A stretch of DNA of 64,000 nt from Thermogutta terrifontis (GCF_002277955.1 NZ_CP018477.1:1302001-1366000); one strand, 5' to 3'; positions 17,831 to 27,376 are shown, counted from the stretch's first letter. A program made the numbers and translations. Notes: a model not told the origin generated them from the letters alone.

Positions 17831-18145
17831 GTGAGAGTTGGAAAAGTGATTGGCACCGTCACTCTCAATCGCGCGCACCCGACCATGATCGGGGCGAGGT
17901 TCAAGCTCGTGGTGCCGCTGTCCCTGGAAATGCTACTGGGCGAACGTCCAGCCGACGCGGAAGAGCTGGTTCTGTATGACGAACTGGGTGCTCACGACGG
18001 ATGTCTGGTGGCCTTCAGCGAGGGCCGCGAGGCAGCGCAGCCATTCGCAGAACCGAAGCCGGTAGACGCCTACCTGGCGGCAATCCTGGATCAGGTGGAG
18101 GTTTGTCCACTCCGGGAAGTGCTTCCGGTCTCGGCGGGTGAATGA
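17831..18145 (+). CDS. BMC-P (EutN/CcmL) pentameric vertex protein, third copy
   Basis: A 104-residue EutN/CcmL-domain protein: VRVGKVIGTVTLNRAHPTMI, GARFKLVVPL, LVLYDELGAHDGCLVAFSEG and a C-terminal DAYLAAILDQVEV. It is the most divergent of the three BMC-P proteins here. The GTG at 17831 is preceded by AAAGGA at spacing 8 and places the family's first strand at the N-terminus; the longer ATG frame from 17792 adds 13 unrelated residues. Confidence 0.92.
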   Translation: MRVGKVIGTVTLNRAHPTMIGARFKLVVPLSLEMLLGERPADAEELVLYDELGAHDGCLVAFSEGREAAQPFAEPKPVDAYLAAILDQVEVCPLREVLPVSAGE

Positions 18146-18237
18146 AAGTCATCGGATGAGATCAGAATCCAGAAACGTAGTCAGCGCCTGATAAAAGCAG
18201 CCCGAAAATAAATTTGGCAGGTCGGAGGGTTGGAACG

Positions 18238-19164
18238 ATGGCATCCCAGATGGATTCTCAGCAAAAGCCCAGGACAACCGCGCGTGGCGGCGGAACACCG
18301 CTGAACATTCAGCGACTGAAGCAGGAAATCTGCGAAATCGGCGACCGTCTATACAAGCGTGGTTTTGCTGCGGCAAACGATGGGAATATTTCGTACCGGA
18401 TCAGCGAGAATCAGGTCCTGTGTACGCCCACGATGATTTGCAAGGGCTTCATGAAGCCTGAAGACCTCTGCATCGTGGACATGGAGGGCCGCCAGATTGC
18501 GGGCGTCCGAAAGGCCACGAGCGAAATTAAGCTCCATCTCGCTATCATGAAGGCTCGACCGGACATTCGAGCCGTGGTGCACTGCCATCCGCCGCACGCC
18601 ACAGCCTTTGGCATCGCCCGGGAAGCGGTTCCGCTGTGCGTGCTTCCGGAAGTGGAAATCTTTCTGGGCGAAGTGCCGATCGCCAAATACGAGACGCCCG
18701 GCACGCAGGAATTCGCCAACACAATTCTCCCGTTTGTGGAGAAGTGCAACGTGATCATTCTGGCCAACCATGGCACCGTGAGCTTCGGCGACACGGTGGA
18801 AAAGGCCTACTGGTACACGGAGATCCTCGACGCGTACTGCCGGATGCTCATGCTGGCGAAGAGCCTGGGGCGAATCAACTATTTCACAGAACCCGAGGTC
18901 AAAGCCCTGCTGGATTTGAAACAGCGGTTGGGCTACAAAGATCCGCGTCTGGAGCTGGAAAACTGCGAACTCTGCGCCAATGACGTTTTTCGGGACAGCT
19001 GGCGGGAAAGCGGCGTCCGCCAGGAAGTGTTCCAGCCGCCTCGCTTTCGGTCAGGCCAAAGTGGCAGTTGCGGCGTCAATCCGCAGTTAAGTGAGGAAGA
19101 ACGCGAGCAACTCGTCCAGCTCATTACCGATCGGGTGATGGAAATCCTCAAGTCGCAGTCCTAG
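18238..19164 (+). CDS. Class II aldolase (fuculose/rhamnulose-1-phosphate type), BMC cargo
   Basis: A 308-residue zinc-dependent class II aldolase/AraD-FucA family enzyme that should cleave a deoxyketose-1-phosphate to DHAP and lactaldehyde, feeding the aldehyde dehydrogenase of the operon. The core (about 25-245) contains GNISYR, the catalytic Glu97 (TSEIKLH), zinc ligands His115 and His117 (VHCHPPHA) and His178 (LANHGT). A C-terminal extension beyond the normal fold ends in an amphipathic helix (SEEEREQLVQLITDRVMEIL, 285 onward) that fits an encapsulation peptide placed at the C-terminus. The ATG at 18238 follows GGAGG at spacing 9. It is the last gene of the operon; the terminator lies 65 bases after the stop. 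Confidence 0.94.
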   Translation: MASQMDSQQKPRTTARGGGTPLNIQRLKQEICEIGDRLYKRGFAAANDGNISYRISENQVLCTPTMICKGFMKPEDLCIVDMEGRQIAGVRKATSEIKLHLAIMKARPDIRAVVHCHPPHATAFGIAREAVPLCVLPEVEIFLGEVPIAKYETPGTQEFANTILPFVEKCNVIILANHGTVSFGDTVEKAYWYTEILDAYCRMLMLAKSLGRINYFTEPEVKALLDLKQRLGYKDPRLELENCELCANDVFRDSWRESGVRQEVFQPPRFRSGQSGSCGVNPQLSEEEREQLVQLITDRVMEILKSQS

Positions 19165-19229
19165 GCTGAACGGCTTGGGTTTACCGTGGGGATCGGTTCT
19201 CCCATTGTTCCGAACATCCTGCGAAGACT

Positions 19230-19259
19230 GGGCCATCCTGAAATGGCCCTTTTTCTTTT
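19230..19259 (+). terminator. Intrinsic terminator of the BMC operon
   Basis: GGGCCAT (19230-19236), a 6-base loop, and ATGGCCC (19243-19249) form a perfect 7-bp GC-rich stem followed at once by TTTTTCTTTT. It sits 65 bases after the aldolase stop, the expected place for the end of the 11-gene transcript. Confidence 0.85.
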
Positions 19260-19485
19260 CTACCGGTGAGCATTGCACCGACCGGTGTTGATTAGTTTGA
19301 CCGTTTCCGGTTCGGCCGGTGGCCTGATTGGCGGAGTCGCACGAATTGGCAGGGATGATGGCGTCCGTGCGCTTGGACCGGGAAGTCGGGCTTCGGATCA
19401 TAACGGATGAGTGACGGATCTCGGCTGTGTCTGTTATGAGACGTGAAGTCATAAAGAGAGAATTCGCGAACAGACGATGACGTTC

Positions 19486-19513
19486 TTGACTAGCAGGGCC
19501 GGGCAGGTATGCT
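19486..19513 (+). promoter_or_regulatory. Sigma-70-type promoter before the ThuA gene
   Basis: TTGACT (19486-19491), a 16-base spacer, and TATGCT (19508-19513) give a good -35/-10 pair 40 bases before the ATG at 19554. A GGAGAGG ribosome-binding site follows it. Confidence 0.55.
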
Positions 19514-19553
19514 AAGGGGGCAGTGATCGTTCCCTTGGAACAGGAGAGGCACG

Positions 19554-20450
19554 ATGACCTGCCCCTCAGAAGTCGGCAAATGTTTTTCGAGACCCAGCTT
19601 ACAAAACAGGTTTGCGGGAAGAGGCTTGGCAGGACTTGCGGGGGTGGGGCGGGTGGTTCTCGCTCTGGTTGCCGGGATGGCGATTCTCCTGCCAGCGCGT
19701 TTTGAGTTCCGGGCCTGCGCGGCCGAAACGGGCAATCCACCAAGTTATGAGCCGGCTCCTGTTCGCTGTCTCATCGTGACGGGCGAAGATTATCCCGGCC
19801 ATAAATGGCAGGAGACAACACCTGTCCTGAAAAAGCTCCTGGAGGCACGCGGTGATATTGCCGTGGATGTGGCAGAGGAACTGAGCGTTCTGCGCACCGA
19901 GAAACCTTTTCAATATCAGGTGCTCGTTCTCCATTTCAAAAACTACGATCCTGACGTTCCGGGTCGGAAGGGGTTGAAGACGCTGGAGCGCTTTGTGCAG
20001 CAGGGTGGGGGATTGGTGCTCGTCCACTTTGCCTGCGGGGCATTCCAGGAATTCAAGGAAGATTTCGTTAAACTTGTCGGACGGGTTTGGGATCCCCAGC
20101 TTCGCGGACACGATCCCTACGGCACTTTCAGGGTGCGCATCGTGGATCGAGAACATCCCATCACTCGCGGGCTTCAGGATTTCGATACCGTCGATGAGCT
20201 CTACACGTGTTTGGCGGGAGACATCCCGATTCATGTTCTGGCCGTTGCCCGCTCTAAAGTGGATGGAAAAGATTATCCCATGGCTTTTGTGCTCCAGGTG
20301 GGCAAAGGGCGGGTTTTTCACTGTGTGCTGGGGCACGACGTGAAGGCATTCCAGAGTGAGGGCTTGCAAACGCTGTATCGGCAGGCGTGTCTGTGGTGTG
20401 GGGGACGGCTTGGCGAAACTTCGCGGGTGAATCCCCGGGAAGGGCGGTGA
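19554..20450 (+). CDS. ThuA-domain protein with N-terminal signal sequence
   Basis: A 298-residue ThuA-like (class I glutamine amidotransferase-like fold) protein. A hydrophobic leader (VVLALVAGMAILLPARF, about 33-49, cleavage probably near ACAAE) indicates export. The domain (68-290) has VRCLIVTGEDYPGHKWQETT, GGGLVLVHFACGAFQEF, HPITRGLQDF and GRVFHCVLGHDVKAF. ThuA-type domains are linked to trehalose and glycoside catabolism, with recent evidence for roles in keto-sugar processing; the substrate is unknown here. It starts a run with a TIM-barrel isomerase (72 bases on) and a Gfo/Idh oxidoreductase, a common planctomycete sugar-catabolism grouping. A second ThuA plus isomerase pair occurs at 52-54 kb. 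Confidence 0.88.
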   Translation: MTCPSEVGKCFSRPSLQNRFAGRGLAGLAGVGRVVLALVAGMAILLPARFEFRACAAETGNPPSYEPAPVRCLIVTGEDYPGHKWQETTPVLKKLLEARGDIAVDVAEELSVLRTEKPFQYQVLVLHFKNYDPDVPGRKGLKTLERFVQQGGGLVLVHFACGAFQEFKEDFVKLVGRVWDPQLRGHDPYGTFRVRIVDREHPITRGLQDFDTVDELYTCLAGDIPIHVLAVARSKVDGKDYPMAFVLQVGKGRVFHCVLGHDVKAFQSEGLQTLYRQACLWCGGRLGETSRVNPREGR

Positions 20451-20522
20451 ATCATCGTCGGCCAAGCCGTCACATTGCGGTCTTCGATGGATTGGTGGAG
20501 ATTGTAACGGGCGAGGTGGTGT

Positions 20523-21392
20523 ATGCAGATCAGCTTTCATACCGATGCGTTTAATTCAGCGTACTGGGATTTTGAGAAGTGTTTGGCCTGGGCAGAGGCC
20601 CATGATGTCCATTACATCGAATGTGGTGTGATCGATGGTGCCAGTTGGATCCACGGATTAGGGTATCAACCCCATGTGGCCCTGTACCAGGATCCGCTGC
20701 TTTTGCGGCGAAAAATGGAGAATTACGGCGTTCGGTTTTCCCAGATTGACGCTGCCTTTCCGCTTTCCGGCCGCGAGGGGCTTTTTTACGGTGTGGCCTA
20801 CGTGCTGAAAAGTATCCCCTGGGCGAAACATGCTGGGTGTCCGCGGATTGCCACGACCGATGGTCTTCACCGGCCCCCGGATATGTCCGACGAAGAGGCC
20901 ATGGCCCTCATGAAGCGCTGTTACGAACAAATCGTCGAGGTCGCCGAGGCCTACGAAATCACCGTGAATATTGAAGTCCACGGCTATTTCACGACCAATC
21001 CCGATCGCCTGGCGGAAATGCTTGCCTTTTGTGACAGTCCGTTCTTGCGTCTCAATTTGGATACAGGAAATTCGTTTATTGCAGGCCGGGACCCGGTGGA
21101 GTTCTGTCGTCGTTTCCTCGATAAGATCAATCACGTTCATGTCAAGGATGTCAGCCCGTCGTTGGCAGCAGCCGTGCGGGGGCAGGAAACGGGAATCGCG
21201 GTGAGCCATTGTGCGATTGGGGACGGCGTCAACGCCGAGAACATTCGCCAGGTGCTGACCATCCTGCGCGACAGCGGTTACAATGGGCCGCTGAGCATGG
21301 AGTGCGAAGGACAGGGAGGTCCCATGATCGAACGATCCCTCCGCTGGTTGCGGAGTACGCTTCAGCAGCTCGGAATTTCCGAGGAAAAATAG
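20523..21392 (+). CDS. Sugar phosphate isomerase/epimerase (xylose isomerase-like TIM barrel)
   Basis: A 289-residue AP-endonuclease-2/xylose-isomerase-like TIM barrel (IolE/YcjR group). The metal-binding residues typical of the fold are present: Glu in TVNIEVHG, Asp in RLNLDTGNS, His in INHVHVKDVS and Glu in LSMECEGQGG. No leader peptide is seen, so it should act in the cytoplasm. It follows the ThuA gene by 72 bases and precedes a Gfo/Idh oxidoreductase. Proteins of this group epimerise or isomerise inositols and keto-sugars made by Gfo/Idh dehydrogenases; the exact substrate cannot be told. Confidence 0.88.
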   Translation: MQISFHTDAFNSAYWDFEKCLAWAEAHDVHYIECGVIDGASWIHGLGYQPHVALYQDPLLLRRKMENYGVRFSQIDAAFPLSGREGLFYGVAYVLKSIPWAKHAGCPRIATTDGLHRPPDMSDEEAMALMKRCYEQIVEVAEAYEITVNIEVHGYFTTNPDRLAEMLAFCDSPFLRLNLDTGNSFIAGRDPVEFCRRFLDKINHVHVKDVSPSLAAAVRGQETGIAVSHCAIGDGVNAENIRQVLTILRDSGYNGPLSMECEGQGGPMIERSLRWLRSTLQQLGISEEK

Positions 21393-21633
21393 CCGGCGAT
21401 AGGGAGGCTGTCCCGCGATGTGTTCTTGCGAGGGATAACACCGACGCGCGCGAGCAAGCGGAACCTCCAACATTCGATGGGCTGACGATGTACATCCTGC
21501 GGTGATGATGTCGGCGGGGCGAGCTCGGTTATGTGTTTGAGTGTTCTCTCCGTTTGAGTGTTCTCTCCGGCGGAGCGTGAATAGAGTTGCGGATCGGACC
21601 GCGCAGGTGATTCAACGAAGGAGGATCTTCATC

Positions 21634-22974
21634 ATGACTCGCAATTCCAGGAGCGGGAATTCGGCATGGTCACGTCGGGAGTTTTTGGCCAGGACGGGAG
21701 CAACAGCAGCGGCTGTTCTTGGCGGGCTTGAGATGAGTCGCGCTGCCCACGCGGCAGGAAGCGACATTATTAAGGTGGGGATGATCGGCTGTGGGGGCCG
21801 ATGTTCCGGGGCGGCAGCGCAGGCACTCAATACCGGGCCGGATGTGCGACTCGTGGCCATGTGTGACATCTTCGAAAGCAAAGTGAAAGCGGCCCGGGAA
21901 AATCTCAAAAAAATCCATCCTGATAAGGTGATCGTGGATGACGACCACTGTTTTGTGGGGCTGGACGGCTACAAAAAAGTCATCGAGGCTTCTGACGTCG
22001 TTCTCATCGCCTGCGCCTCCAAGTTCCATCCCATGTATTCGGAAGAGGCCATCAAGGCGGGAAAACACGTGTTCGTGGAAAAACCCCACGGTATCGATCC
22101 AGTCGGTGTCCGCCGGATGCAGGCGGCCTGCGATCTGGCCAAAGAGAAGGGGCTGAGTATCGTCTCCGGATTGCAGAGCCGATTCGATTTCGGCTGGCAG
22201 GAGTGCATGAAGCGAATCCACGATGGCATGATCGGTGACATCGTCGCCATTCAGGCCATGTTCCTGCGCGGTCCTTACCAGGTGATGAGCCGGAAACCTG
22301 AACACACGGAGTTGCAATTCCAGTTCTGGAACTGGTACCACTTCTGCTGGCTCTCGGGTGATGATGTGCCGCAATCGCTGGTTCACAACATGGATCGGGT
22401 GACCTGGGCACTTAAGGAAGAGATGCCGGAGTGGTGCTTCGGACTTGGCGGCCGGTCCGCCTCCTTTGGGGAAGGCCTGGGTGACATGTATGACCACGCC
22501 ACGGTGGTCTATGAATACAAGAGCGGGGCACGGGTGTACGCCATGTGCCGCACGCAGAATGGCTGTTACGGCAACAGCAGCGATATCATCATGGGCACCA
22601 AGGGCACATGCTATCTGGGACAGAAAAGGATTGTCGGGGAGACAAACTGGCAATACCAAGGGCCCCCCAATGATCCTTATCAGACCGAACAGCAGGCCCT
22701 CTTCGATTCCATTCGCAAGGGCCAGCCGATCAACAGCGGCTACCATATGGCCCGTAGCACCATGGTCACCGTGCTGGGCCAATTGGCCGTGTATACAGGG
22801 CAGGCCATGCAATTTGAGGAAGTGGCCAAAATGGACTTCCAGTATCGGCCGGCTCCGGAAGAGACGCGGATGGATATGGAGCCTCCCACGCTGCCGGACA
22901 GCACGGGCAACTACCCGTTGCCGAAGCCGGGTATCAGCAGCCTGGAGTGGATCGCCGGGCCCCGCCGCCCGTGA
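21634..22974 (+). CDS. Gfo/Idh/MocA-family oxidoreductase with Tat-type leader
   Basis: A 446-residue oxidoreductase. The N-terminus carries a twin-arginine leader (SRREFLARTGATAAAVLGGL), so it is likely exported folded with its cofactor. The Rossmann domain starts IKVGMIGCGGRCSGAAA and includes VEKPHG, the Gfo/Idh catalytic Lys motif (EKP). The C-terminal alpha/beta domain contains NWYHFCWLSGDDVPQSLVHN, with the Asp and His usual for planctomycete members. The ATG at 21634 has GGAGG at spacing 8; the longer frame from 21541 lacks one and would bury the Tat motif. It is the third gene after ThuA and the isomerase. Confidence 0.9.
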   Translation: MTRNSRSGNSAWSRREFLARTGATAAAVLGGLEMSRAAHAAGSDIIKVGMIGCGGRCSGAAAQALNTGPDVRLVAMCDIFESKVKAARENLKKIHPDKVIVDDDHCFVGLDGYKKVIEASDVVLIACASKFHPMYSEEAIKAGKHVFVEKPHGIDPVGVRRMQAACDLAKEKGLSIVSGLQSRFDFGWQECMKRIHDGMIGDIVAIQAMFLRGPYQVMSRKPEHTELQFQFWNWYHFCWLSGDDVPQSLVHNMDRVTWALKEEMPEWCFGLGGRSASFGEGLGDMYDHATVVYEYKSGARVYAMCRTQNGCYGNSSDIIMGTKGTCYLGQKRIVGETNWQYQGPPNDPYQTEQQALFDSIRKGQPINSGYHMARSTMVTVLGQLAVYTGQAMQFEEVAKMDFQYRPAPEETRMDMEPPTLPDSTGNYPLPKPGISSLEWIAGPRRP

Positions 22975-23491
22975 AAACCGGACTGTGATCCTGCGGAAGT
23001 CACCCACCGTTCCCCACGATTGGAGAAAGCCGGCGGTGTTTGGGTTTGTCGATCACAAAAGAGGGTGCAATACAAGCCAAGATGGACGATAGAAACCCCC
23101 GCAAGGGTGACCGGTTGGCGGCTCCCTATGTACTTCGGTCGGGTCGGCCCTCGTAAGGTGGGACCCGCGGCCATTTCCTGTCGTTAAACAGACAAAGGCT
23201 CACGCGGCCCCTCCGATGCCGGCCCACCGCCGATCGGAGCTGTTTGCGTTGGAACTTCCTTTGGCGACTGAGCATCGGAAGGGACCTGCTTGTCAAGTCC
23301 GTTTTTTCCAACGACACCCGCTTGTCGGGGCCGATGAACACCGATTGATGATCCACGCTTCCTTATCGGGCATGACAAGCGTCCCCCGCCATTCCGGAGG
23401 GACCTGTTGCGCCGAAGGTCTTGTTTTTGTGCCCTCAACACGGCAGAATGGGACCACGTGCTGGGTTGAAGATTCAGGGGGCGGTGTTCAT
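22975..23491. other. Intergenic stretch with reverse-oriented repeat units
   Basis: 517 bases with no gene. 23282-23400 holds degenerate hairpins A and B in the orientation opposite to the 33 kb array. The apparent upstream extension of the yifB frame into this stretch is repeat sequence. Confidence 0.6.
23282..23400 (-). repeat. Degenerate copies of hairpins A and B, inverted orientation
   Basis: GGACCTGCTTGTCAAGTCC at 23282-23300 is hairpin A read from the other strand with one arm mismatch. GGGCATGACAAGCGTCCCC at 23368-23386 is a decayed reverse hairpin B. GGAGGGACCTG at 23391-23400 is the start of a truncated further A. Confidence 0.6.
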
Positions 23492-25030
23492 ATGCTTGCG
23501 AAGCTGCAGACATTTACCCTTGTCGGAATTGATGCACTGCCGGTGGTGGTGGAGGTTGATGTTTCGCCCACCGGCCTGGCCAAGACCGTGATGGTGGGAT
23601 TGCCCGAGGCAGCTGTCCGGGAAAGCACTCATCGCGTCGAACGGGCGATTGTGAATTCAGGATTTCAACGGGCCAACACGCGCACGGTCATCAATTTGGC
23701 TCCGGCGGATGTCCCCAAAGAGGCGGCTTCGTTTGACCTGCCGATCGCTCTGGGAATTCTGGCGGCCAGCGGTCAGATGGCCATGGAAAAGCTTACCGAG
23801 TACGCAGTGGTGGGAGAGCTGGCGCTGGATGGCACACTCCGCAGTGTCCGAGGGGCTCTCAGCATGGCCATGCGGCTGGCGAAAGATGGGCAGTGCCGCG
23901 GCCTTATCGTGCCTGCCCACAATGCTCCCGAGGCGGCGATCGTGGAGGAGATCGAAGTAATCCCGGTGTCCTCGTTAACACAGGCGGCGGCGTTTTTGTG
24001 CGGAGAAGTGGAAATCCCACCCCATCCTTCAAGATTGGAAGAGCTCTTCCAGAAGACAGCCACCTACGAGGAAGATCTGGCGGACGTCAAGGGACAGGAG
24101 ATGGCCAAACGGGCTTTGGTGGTGGCCGCGGCAGGAGGGCACAATTTGCTCATGATCGGGCCGCCCGGTTCCGGCAAGACCATGCTGGCCAAGCGTTTGC
24201 CGACCATCCTGCCGGAGTTAACCCCGGCGGAATCCATCGAAACCACACGGATTTACAGCGCAATTGGCAAGGTGAATCCGCAGCAACCTCTTCTGGCGAC
24301 GCGGCCGTTTCGCGCTCCACACCACACAATCAGCGATGCGGGCCTGGTGGGTGGCGGTTCCGTTCCGGGGCCTGGGGAAATTAGTCTGGCCCACAATGGC
24401 GTCCTGTTTTTGGATGAGTTACCGGAGTTCAATCGGCGAACCCTCGAAGTCCTGCGGCAGCCTTTGGAAGACCGCTCGGTGACGATCGCTCGAGCCAATG
24501 TCACCTCCACGTTTCCCGCCAATTTCATGCTGGTGGCGGCCCTCAATCCCTGTCCGTGCGGCTATCGGAATGATCCCCGTCGTCCCTGTCACTGTACTGT
24601 GCCGCAGATTGAACGGTACATGTCGAAGATCAGCGGCCCACTTCTCGACCGTATTGACATTCATTTGGAGGTGCCAGCCGTCCCGTTTCAGGAGTTGATG
24701 GTCCAACGCCAGGGGATGACCAGCGCCGAGGCTCGGCAGCTTGTGACCCAGGCCCGAGCGATCCAGACGAAGCGTTTTTCTGGCACTCGAACGCGGTGTA
24801 ACGCGGAGATGACCCATCAGCAAATTCGCCGATTTTGTCGCCTCAATCAGGCGTCGCGGTCGCTTCTCCAGGCGGCGATGACGGAACTCGGGCTTTCCGC
24901 CCGGGCACACGACAAGATCCTCCGCGTCGCCCGGACCATCGCCGACCTGGATGGTGCCGACGAAATCAGTGAAATGCATATCAGCGAGGCGATTCAGTAC
25001 CGGATGCTGGATCGACAGTTCTTCAAGTAG
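23492..25030 (+). CDS. yifB: YifB/ComM-family Mg chelatase-like AAA+ ATPase
   Basis: A 512-residue protein of the YifB/ComM family. ComM is a DNA branch-migration helicase acting in natural transformation; other members are less well characterised. The N-terminal Lon-protease-like ChlI domain ([58 protein letters not shown]) is followed by the AAA+ module with Walker [18 protein letters not shown], Walker [12 protein letters not shown] and the family zinc-like segment NPCPCGY...RRPCHCT. The C-terminal Mg_chelatase_C part ends with [14 protein letters not shown]. The ATG at 23492 gives the normal family length; the frame from 23216 adds 92 residues of repeat-derived sequence. Confidence 0.93.
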   Translation: MLAKLQTFTLVGIDALPVVVEVDVSPTGLAKTVMVGLPEAAVRESTHRVERAIVNSGFQRANTRTVINLAPADVPKEAASFDLPIALGILAASGQMAMEKLTEYAVVGELALDGTLRSVRGALSMAMRLAKDGQCRGLIVPAHNAPEAAIVEEIEVIPVSSLTQAAAFLCGEVEIPPHPSRLEELFQKTATYEEDLADVKGQEMAKRALVVAAAGGHNLLMIGPPGSGKTMLAKRLPTILPELTPAESIETTRIYSAIGKVNPQQPLLATRPFRAPHHTISDAGLVGGGSVPGPGEISLAHNGVLFLDELPEFNRRTLEVLRQPLEDRSVTIARANVTSTFPANFMLVAALNPCPCGYRNDPRRPCHCTVPQIERYMSKISGPLLDRIDIHLEVPAVPFQELMVQRQGMTSAEARQLVTQARAIQTKRFSGTRTRCNAEMTHQQIRRFCRLNQASRSLLQAAMTELGLSARAHDKILRVARTIADLDGADEISEMHISEAIQYRMLDRQFFK

Positions 25031-25250
25031 CCGGAGGATTTCGAGCGCGGCGTCCCGGAATCTTGAGCGGGAACTGTTCCTCAGGTGCTTTTCTTGAGGA
25101 TCCACCTGCGTGTTTGACTTCAGCGGGCACGAAAAGCGTGTTCGTTGAAGTTTACGGAGAGACCTGCCCGCCAGGTCCGCATTCTAACCTTCGATCATCC
25201 ATTTTCCTGACCGCGTTTCGTCTGCTTGGTTCGGTTCCCGGTTAAATGTA

Positions 25251-25272
25251 GGGGTAATTCGTGAGTTGCCTT
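25251..25272. repeat. Decayed palindrome C
   Basis: GGGGTAATTC then GTGAGTTGCC, preceded by GTA, is a copy of palindrome C with several substitutions (its GC-rich edges and AATTC core remain). Confidence 0.5.
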
Positions 25273-25350
25273 CGGCCCAGGCAGCCTTCGCCTCTCTCTG
25301 ATGTTAAAAGAGTGGCAATAAGGCGGGCTTGTGGCGGAGTAGTCCGCTTT

Positions 25351-25377
25351 TTGAAAAAAGACAACGGCTGGTATAAT
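25351..25377 (+). promoter_or_regulatory. Sigma-70-type promoter before the MFS gene
   Basis: A perfect TATAAT at 25372-25377 is preceded by TTGAAA at 25351-25356 (spacer 15, slightly short). It lies 125 bases before the chosen MFS start and 50 before the alternative start at 25427. Confidence 0.5.
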
Positions 25378-25501
25378 TGAAAAATCGCCAGGGGCGAACC
25401 GTTTCATTTCTTTTTGCCTCTATTGAATGGGGCTTTTTCTCAGGAAAGTGGGATCAGCACCGCGGCGGATCGGCTGCCATCGAGATGTGAAAACCACCCC
25501 C

Positions 25502-26911
25502 ATGAACCAACCCGACACGGAGGAACCCTCCAACCAACGGACCAGCGTTTGGAGTTCTCGCCCGTACCGCATCTACGCCCCCAGTTGGTTCGCTATGGTT
25601 TTGGCGAACCAAATTGAAATGGTGACGCTGGGGATCTACCTCTACACAAGGACGCAGGATCCGATGTCGCTGGGTTGGCTGGGGCTTGCCCGCGCGCTGC
25701 CGGTCGTCCTGCTTGCGCCTGGCGGTGGCCATCTTGCGGATCGCTTCAACCGGCAGCGGCTATTTGCGTTGACGCTATTGGTGCAGGCACTATGCGGTGC
25801 GGTGCTGGCCTTAGCGGCCCTCCGTAACACTGCTTTAACATGGGTGTACGCGGTCATCGTGCTGGAAGCGGCCACCGGGGCAATGGGGACGCCGGCGCGG
25901 GCCGCGCTTCTTCCCCTTCTCGTCCCGGCCTCTCAGTTCAGCAAAGCGGTGGCCTGGAACAGCAGTATTTTCCAGTTGGGAACCATGATCGGGCCCGCCC
26001 TGGGAGGGGTCATTCTCGGCAAAACCAACAATTTTGCGCTGGTTCTGCTCCTGGTGGCGGCTGCCCGCGCCATCGCTCTGATAGGAATTCTGCTTTTACG
26101 TCCGCGACCTCAAATGCGGGAAAGTAGTGGGCGTTCCGCTCAGGAGGAAATCTGGGAGGGGCTCAAGTTCGTGTGGCGGCATAAGCCAATTTTTGGTGCC
26201 ATCAGCCTGGATCTGTTCGCTGTCCTTTTGGGTGGTGTGACCTATATTTTGCCAATCTTTGCAGAGGATATCCTAAAAGTCGGGGCCACGGGTTTGGGAT
26301 TCCTCCGCTCGGCGGAGGCGTTGGGGGCGATTACGATGGCCATGATTCTCGCCCATGCGCCCCCCATGCGTCATGCCGGCCGAAATATGCTACTGGCGGT
26401 GACCGGGTTCGGACTGGCGACGATCATTTTTGCGCTCTCGCGCAACTTCTGGCTGTCGTTCGCTATGATGTTTCTGATCGGGGCACTGGACAACATCAGC
26501 GTGGTGGTGCGGCACACACTCGTGCAGATGCTTACCCCCGACCACATGCGCGGACGCGTTTCCGCGGTCAACAGTGTGTTCATCGTGCTTTCCAATGATC
26601 TTGGAGGTCTGGAATCGGGTGTGACGGCGAAACTCTTCGGGGCGGTCGGATCGGCGATTCTTGGGGGTACCGGCGCCATTCTGGCGGTGCTCGTGGCACT
26701 CAAGTTGTGGCCGGAGCTGGCCCGAATTGGTCGCCTGGACGAAGTGCAGGCGTTAGATGAATTTCCGGGTCCTTCGGCAGTAGAGAGCCGCGTCAATGTG
26801 GCAACGGGCACGTCTTCCGCCCCCCTGGTTTCCGCGAATTCCCAGTGGTGCGCAATTGATGCGCACATGAAGGACAATCCGGAAGGTCCCATGGCGGCAC
26901 CGCGGCCATAA
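25502..26911 (+). CDS. Major facilitator superfamily transporter (MFS_3/EntS-like)
   Basis: A 469-residue MFS protein with about 12 hydrophobic segments, of the EntS/MFS_3 exporter type. The start of the fold is IYAPSWFAMVLANQIEMVTL. The loop 2-3 signature appears as LAPGGGHLADRFNRQRLF, and the second half has the related MLTPDHMRGRVSAVNSVFIV. EntS-like proteins export siderophores or drugs, but the substrate is not indicated. The C-terminal 50 residues are polar. Neither start has a clear ribosome-binding site; the ATG at 25502 keeps a normal-length N-terminus, while 25427 would add 25 residues. It stands alone behind its own promoter. Confidence 0.87.
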   Translation: MNQPDTEEPSNQRTSVWSSRPYRIYAPSWFAMVLANQIEMVTLGIYLYTRTQDPMSLGWLGLARALPVVLLAPGGGHLADRFNRQRLFALTLLVQALCGAVLALAALRNTALTWVYAVIVLEAATGAMGTPARAALLPLLVPASQFSKAVAWNSSIFQLGTMIGPALGGVILGKTNNFALVLLLVAAARAIALIGILLLRPRPQMRESSGRSAQEEIWEGLKFVWRHKPIFGAISLDLFAVLLGGVTYILPIFAEDILKVGATGLGFLRSAEALGAITMAMILAHAPPMRHAGRNMLLAVTGFGLATIIFALSRNFWLSFAMMFLIGALDNISVVVRHTLVQMLTPDHMRGRVSAVNSVFIVLSNDLGGLESGVTAKLFGAVGSAILGGTGAILAVLVALKLWPELARIGRLDEVQALDEFPGPSAVESRVNVATGTSSAPLVSANSQWCAIDAHMKDNPEGPMAAPRP

Positions 26912-27376
26912 ATCCTCGTCACAGTCGTGTGCCAGGTGGGCGGGGAGGTGTTTTCGCTGGGGCGATGGAGCCATTCCTACCGTCAATTCTTGCCAATGGG
27001 CTAGTCGTACAGCGCTTTTCGTTGGGGCTGTGAGATTGGATCGACGGACATTCCGCCGAACCCTGGGGCGGAGAATGCTTGTCTAGATAAAAGACAGCCT
27101 AAATGGATAGAAAAAGCCGTTTTGCGGATGGGCTGTAAGGGTAAAAAACTGGCTCAACGGTCGTTTTGTCACGGTGGCGTTTACGCATGTGGGATTGTGG
27201 TATGGTATAATCACAGAGTTGGTCATGTTTCACGTCGTCCCCGCTCTGTCGCGTTGAGGACACATCCTTTAGATGGTCATACCTCCCTCGTTGAACGCCT
27301 TTCGGCGTTGGGACGTAGGACCGAAATGGCAATCGGGAAGCCCGATTCCGCGGGGCGATTGCAAGGGAGATGAGTA
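26912..27376. other. Intergenic stretch ahead of the RpiB-family gene
   Basis: 465 bases without a supported gene. The only recognised signal is the extended -10 promoter near 27203. Confidence 0.5.
27203..27211 (+). promoter_or_regulatory. Extended -10 promoter before the RpiB-family gene
   Basis: TGGTATAAT (27203-27211) combines a perfect -10 hexamer with the TGn extension; no good -35 lies at the usual distance, as is normal for extended -10 promoters. It leaves a 5' leader of about 160 bases. Confidence 0.5.

Larger units (their letters stand above)
19165..19553. other. Spacer between the BMC operon and the ThuA gene
   Basis: A 389-base non-coding stretch that holds the BMC operon terminator (19230-19259) and a good promoter for the next gene (19486-19513). 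Nothing else is recognised in it. Confidence 0.6.
25031..25501. other. Intergenic stretch with decayed palindrome C and a promoter
   Basis: 471 bases without a credible gene. A degenerate palindrome C lies at 25251-25272 and a promoter-like pair at 25351-25377. Confidence 0.55.

Noticed and set aside
23216-23491. N-terminal extension of the yifB frame
   Set aside because: The extra 92 residues derive from inverted repeat units, and the family N-terminus begins at the ATG at 23492.
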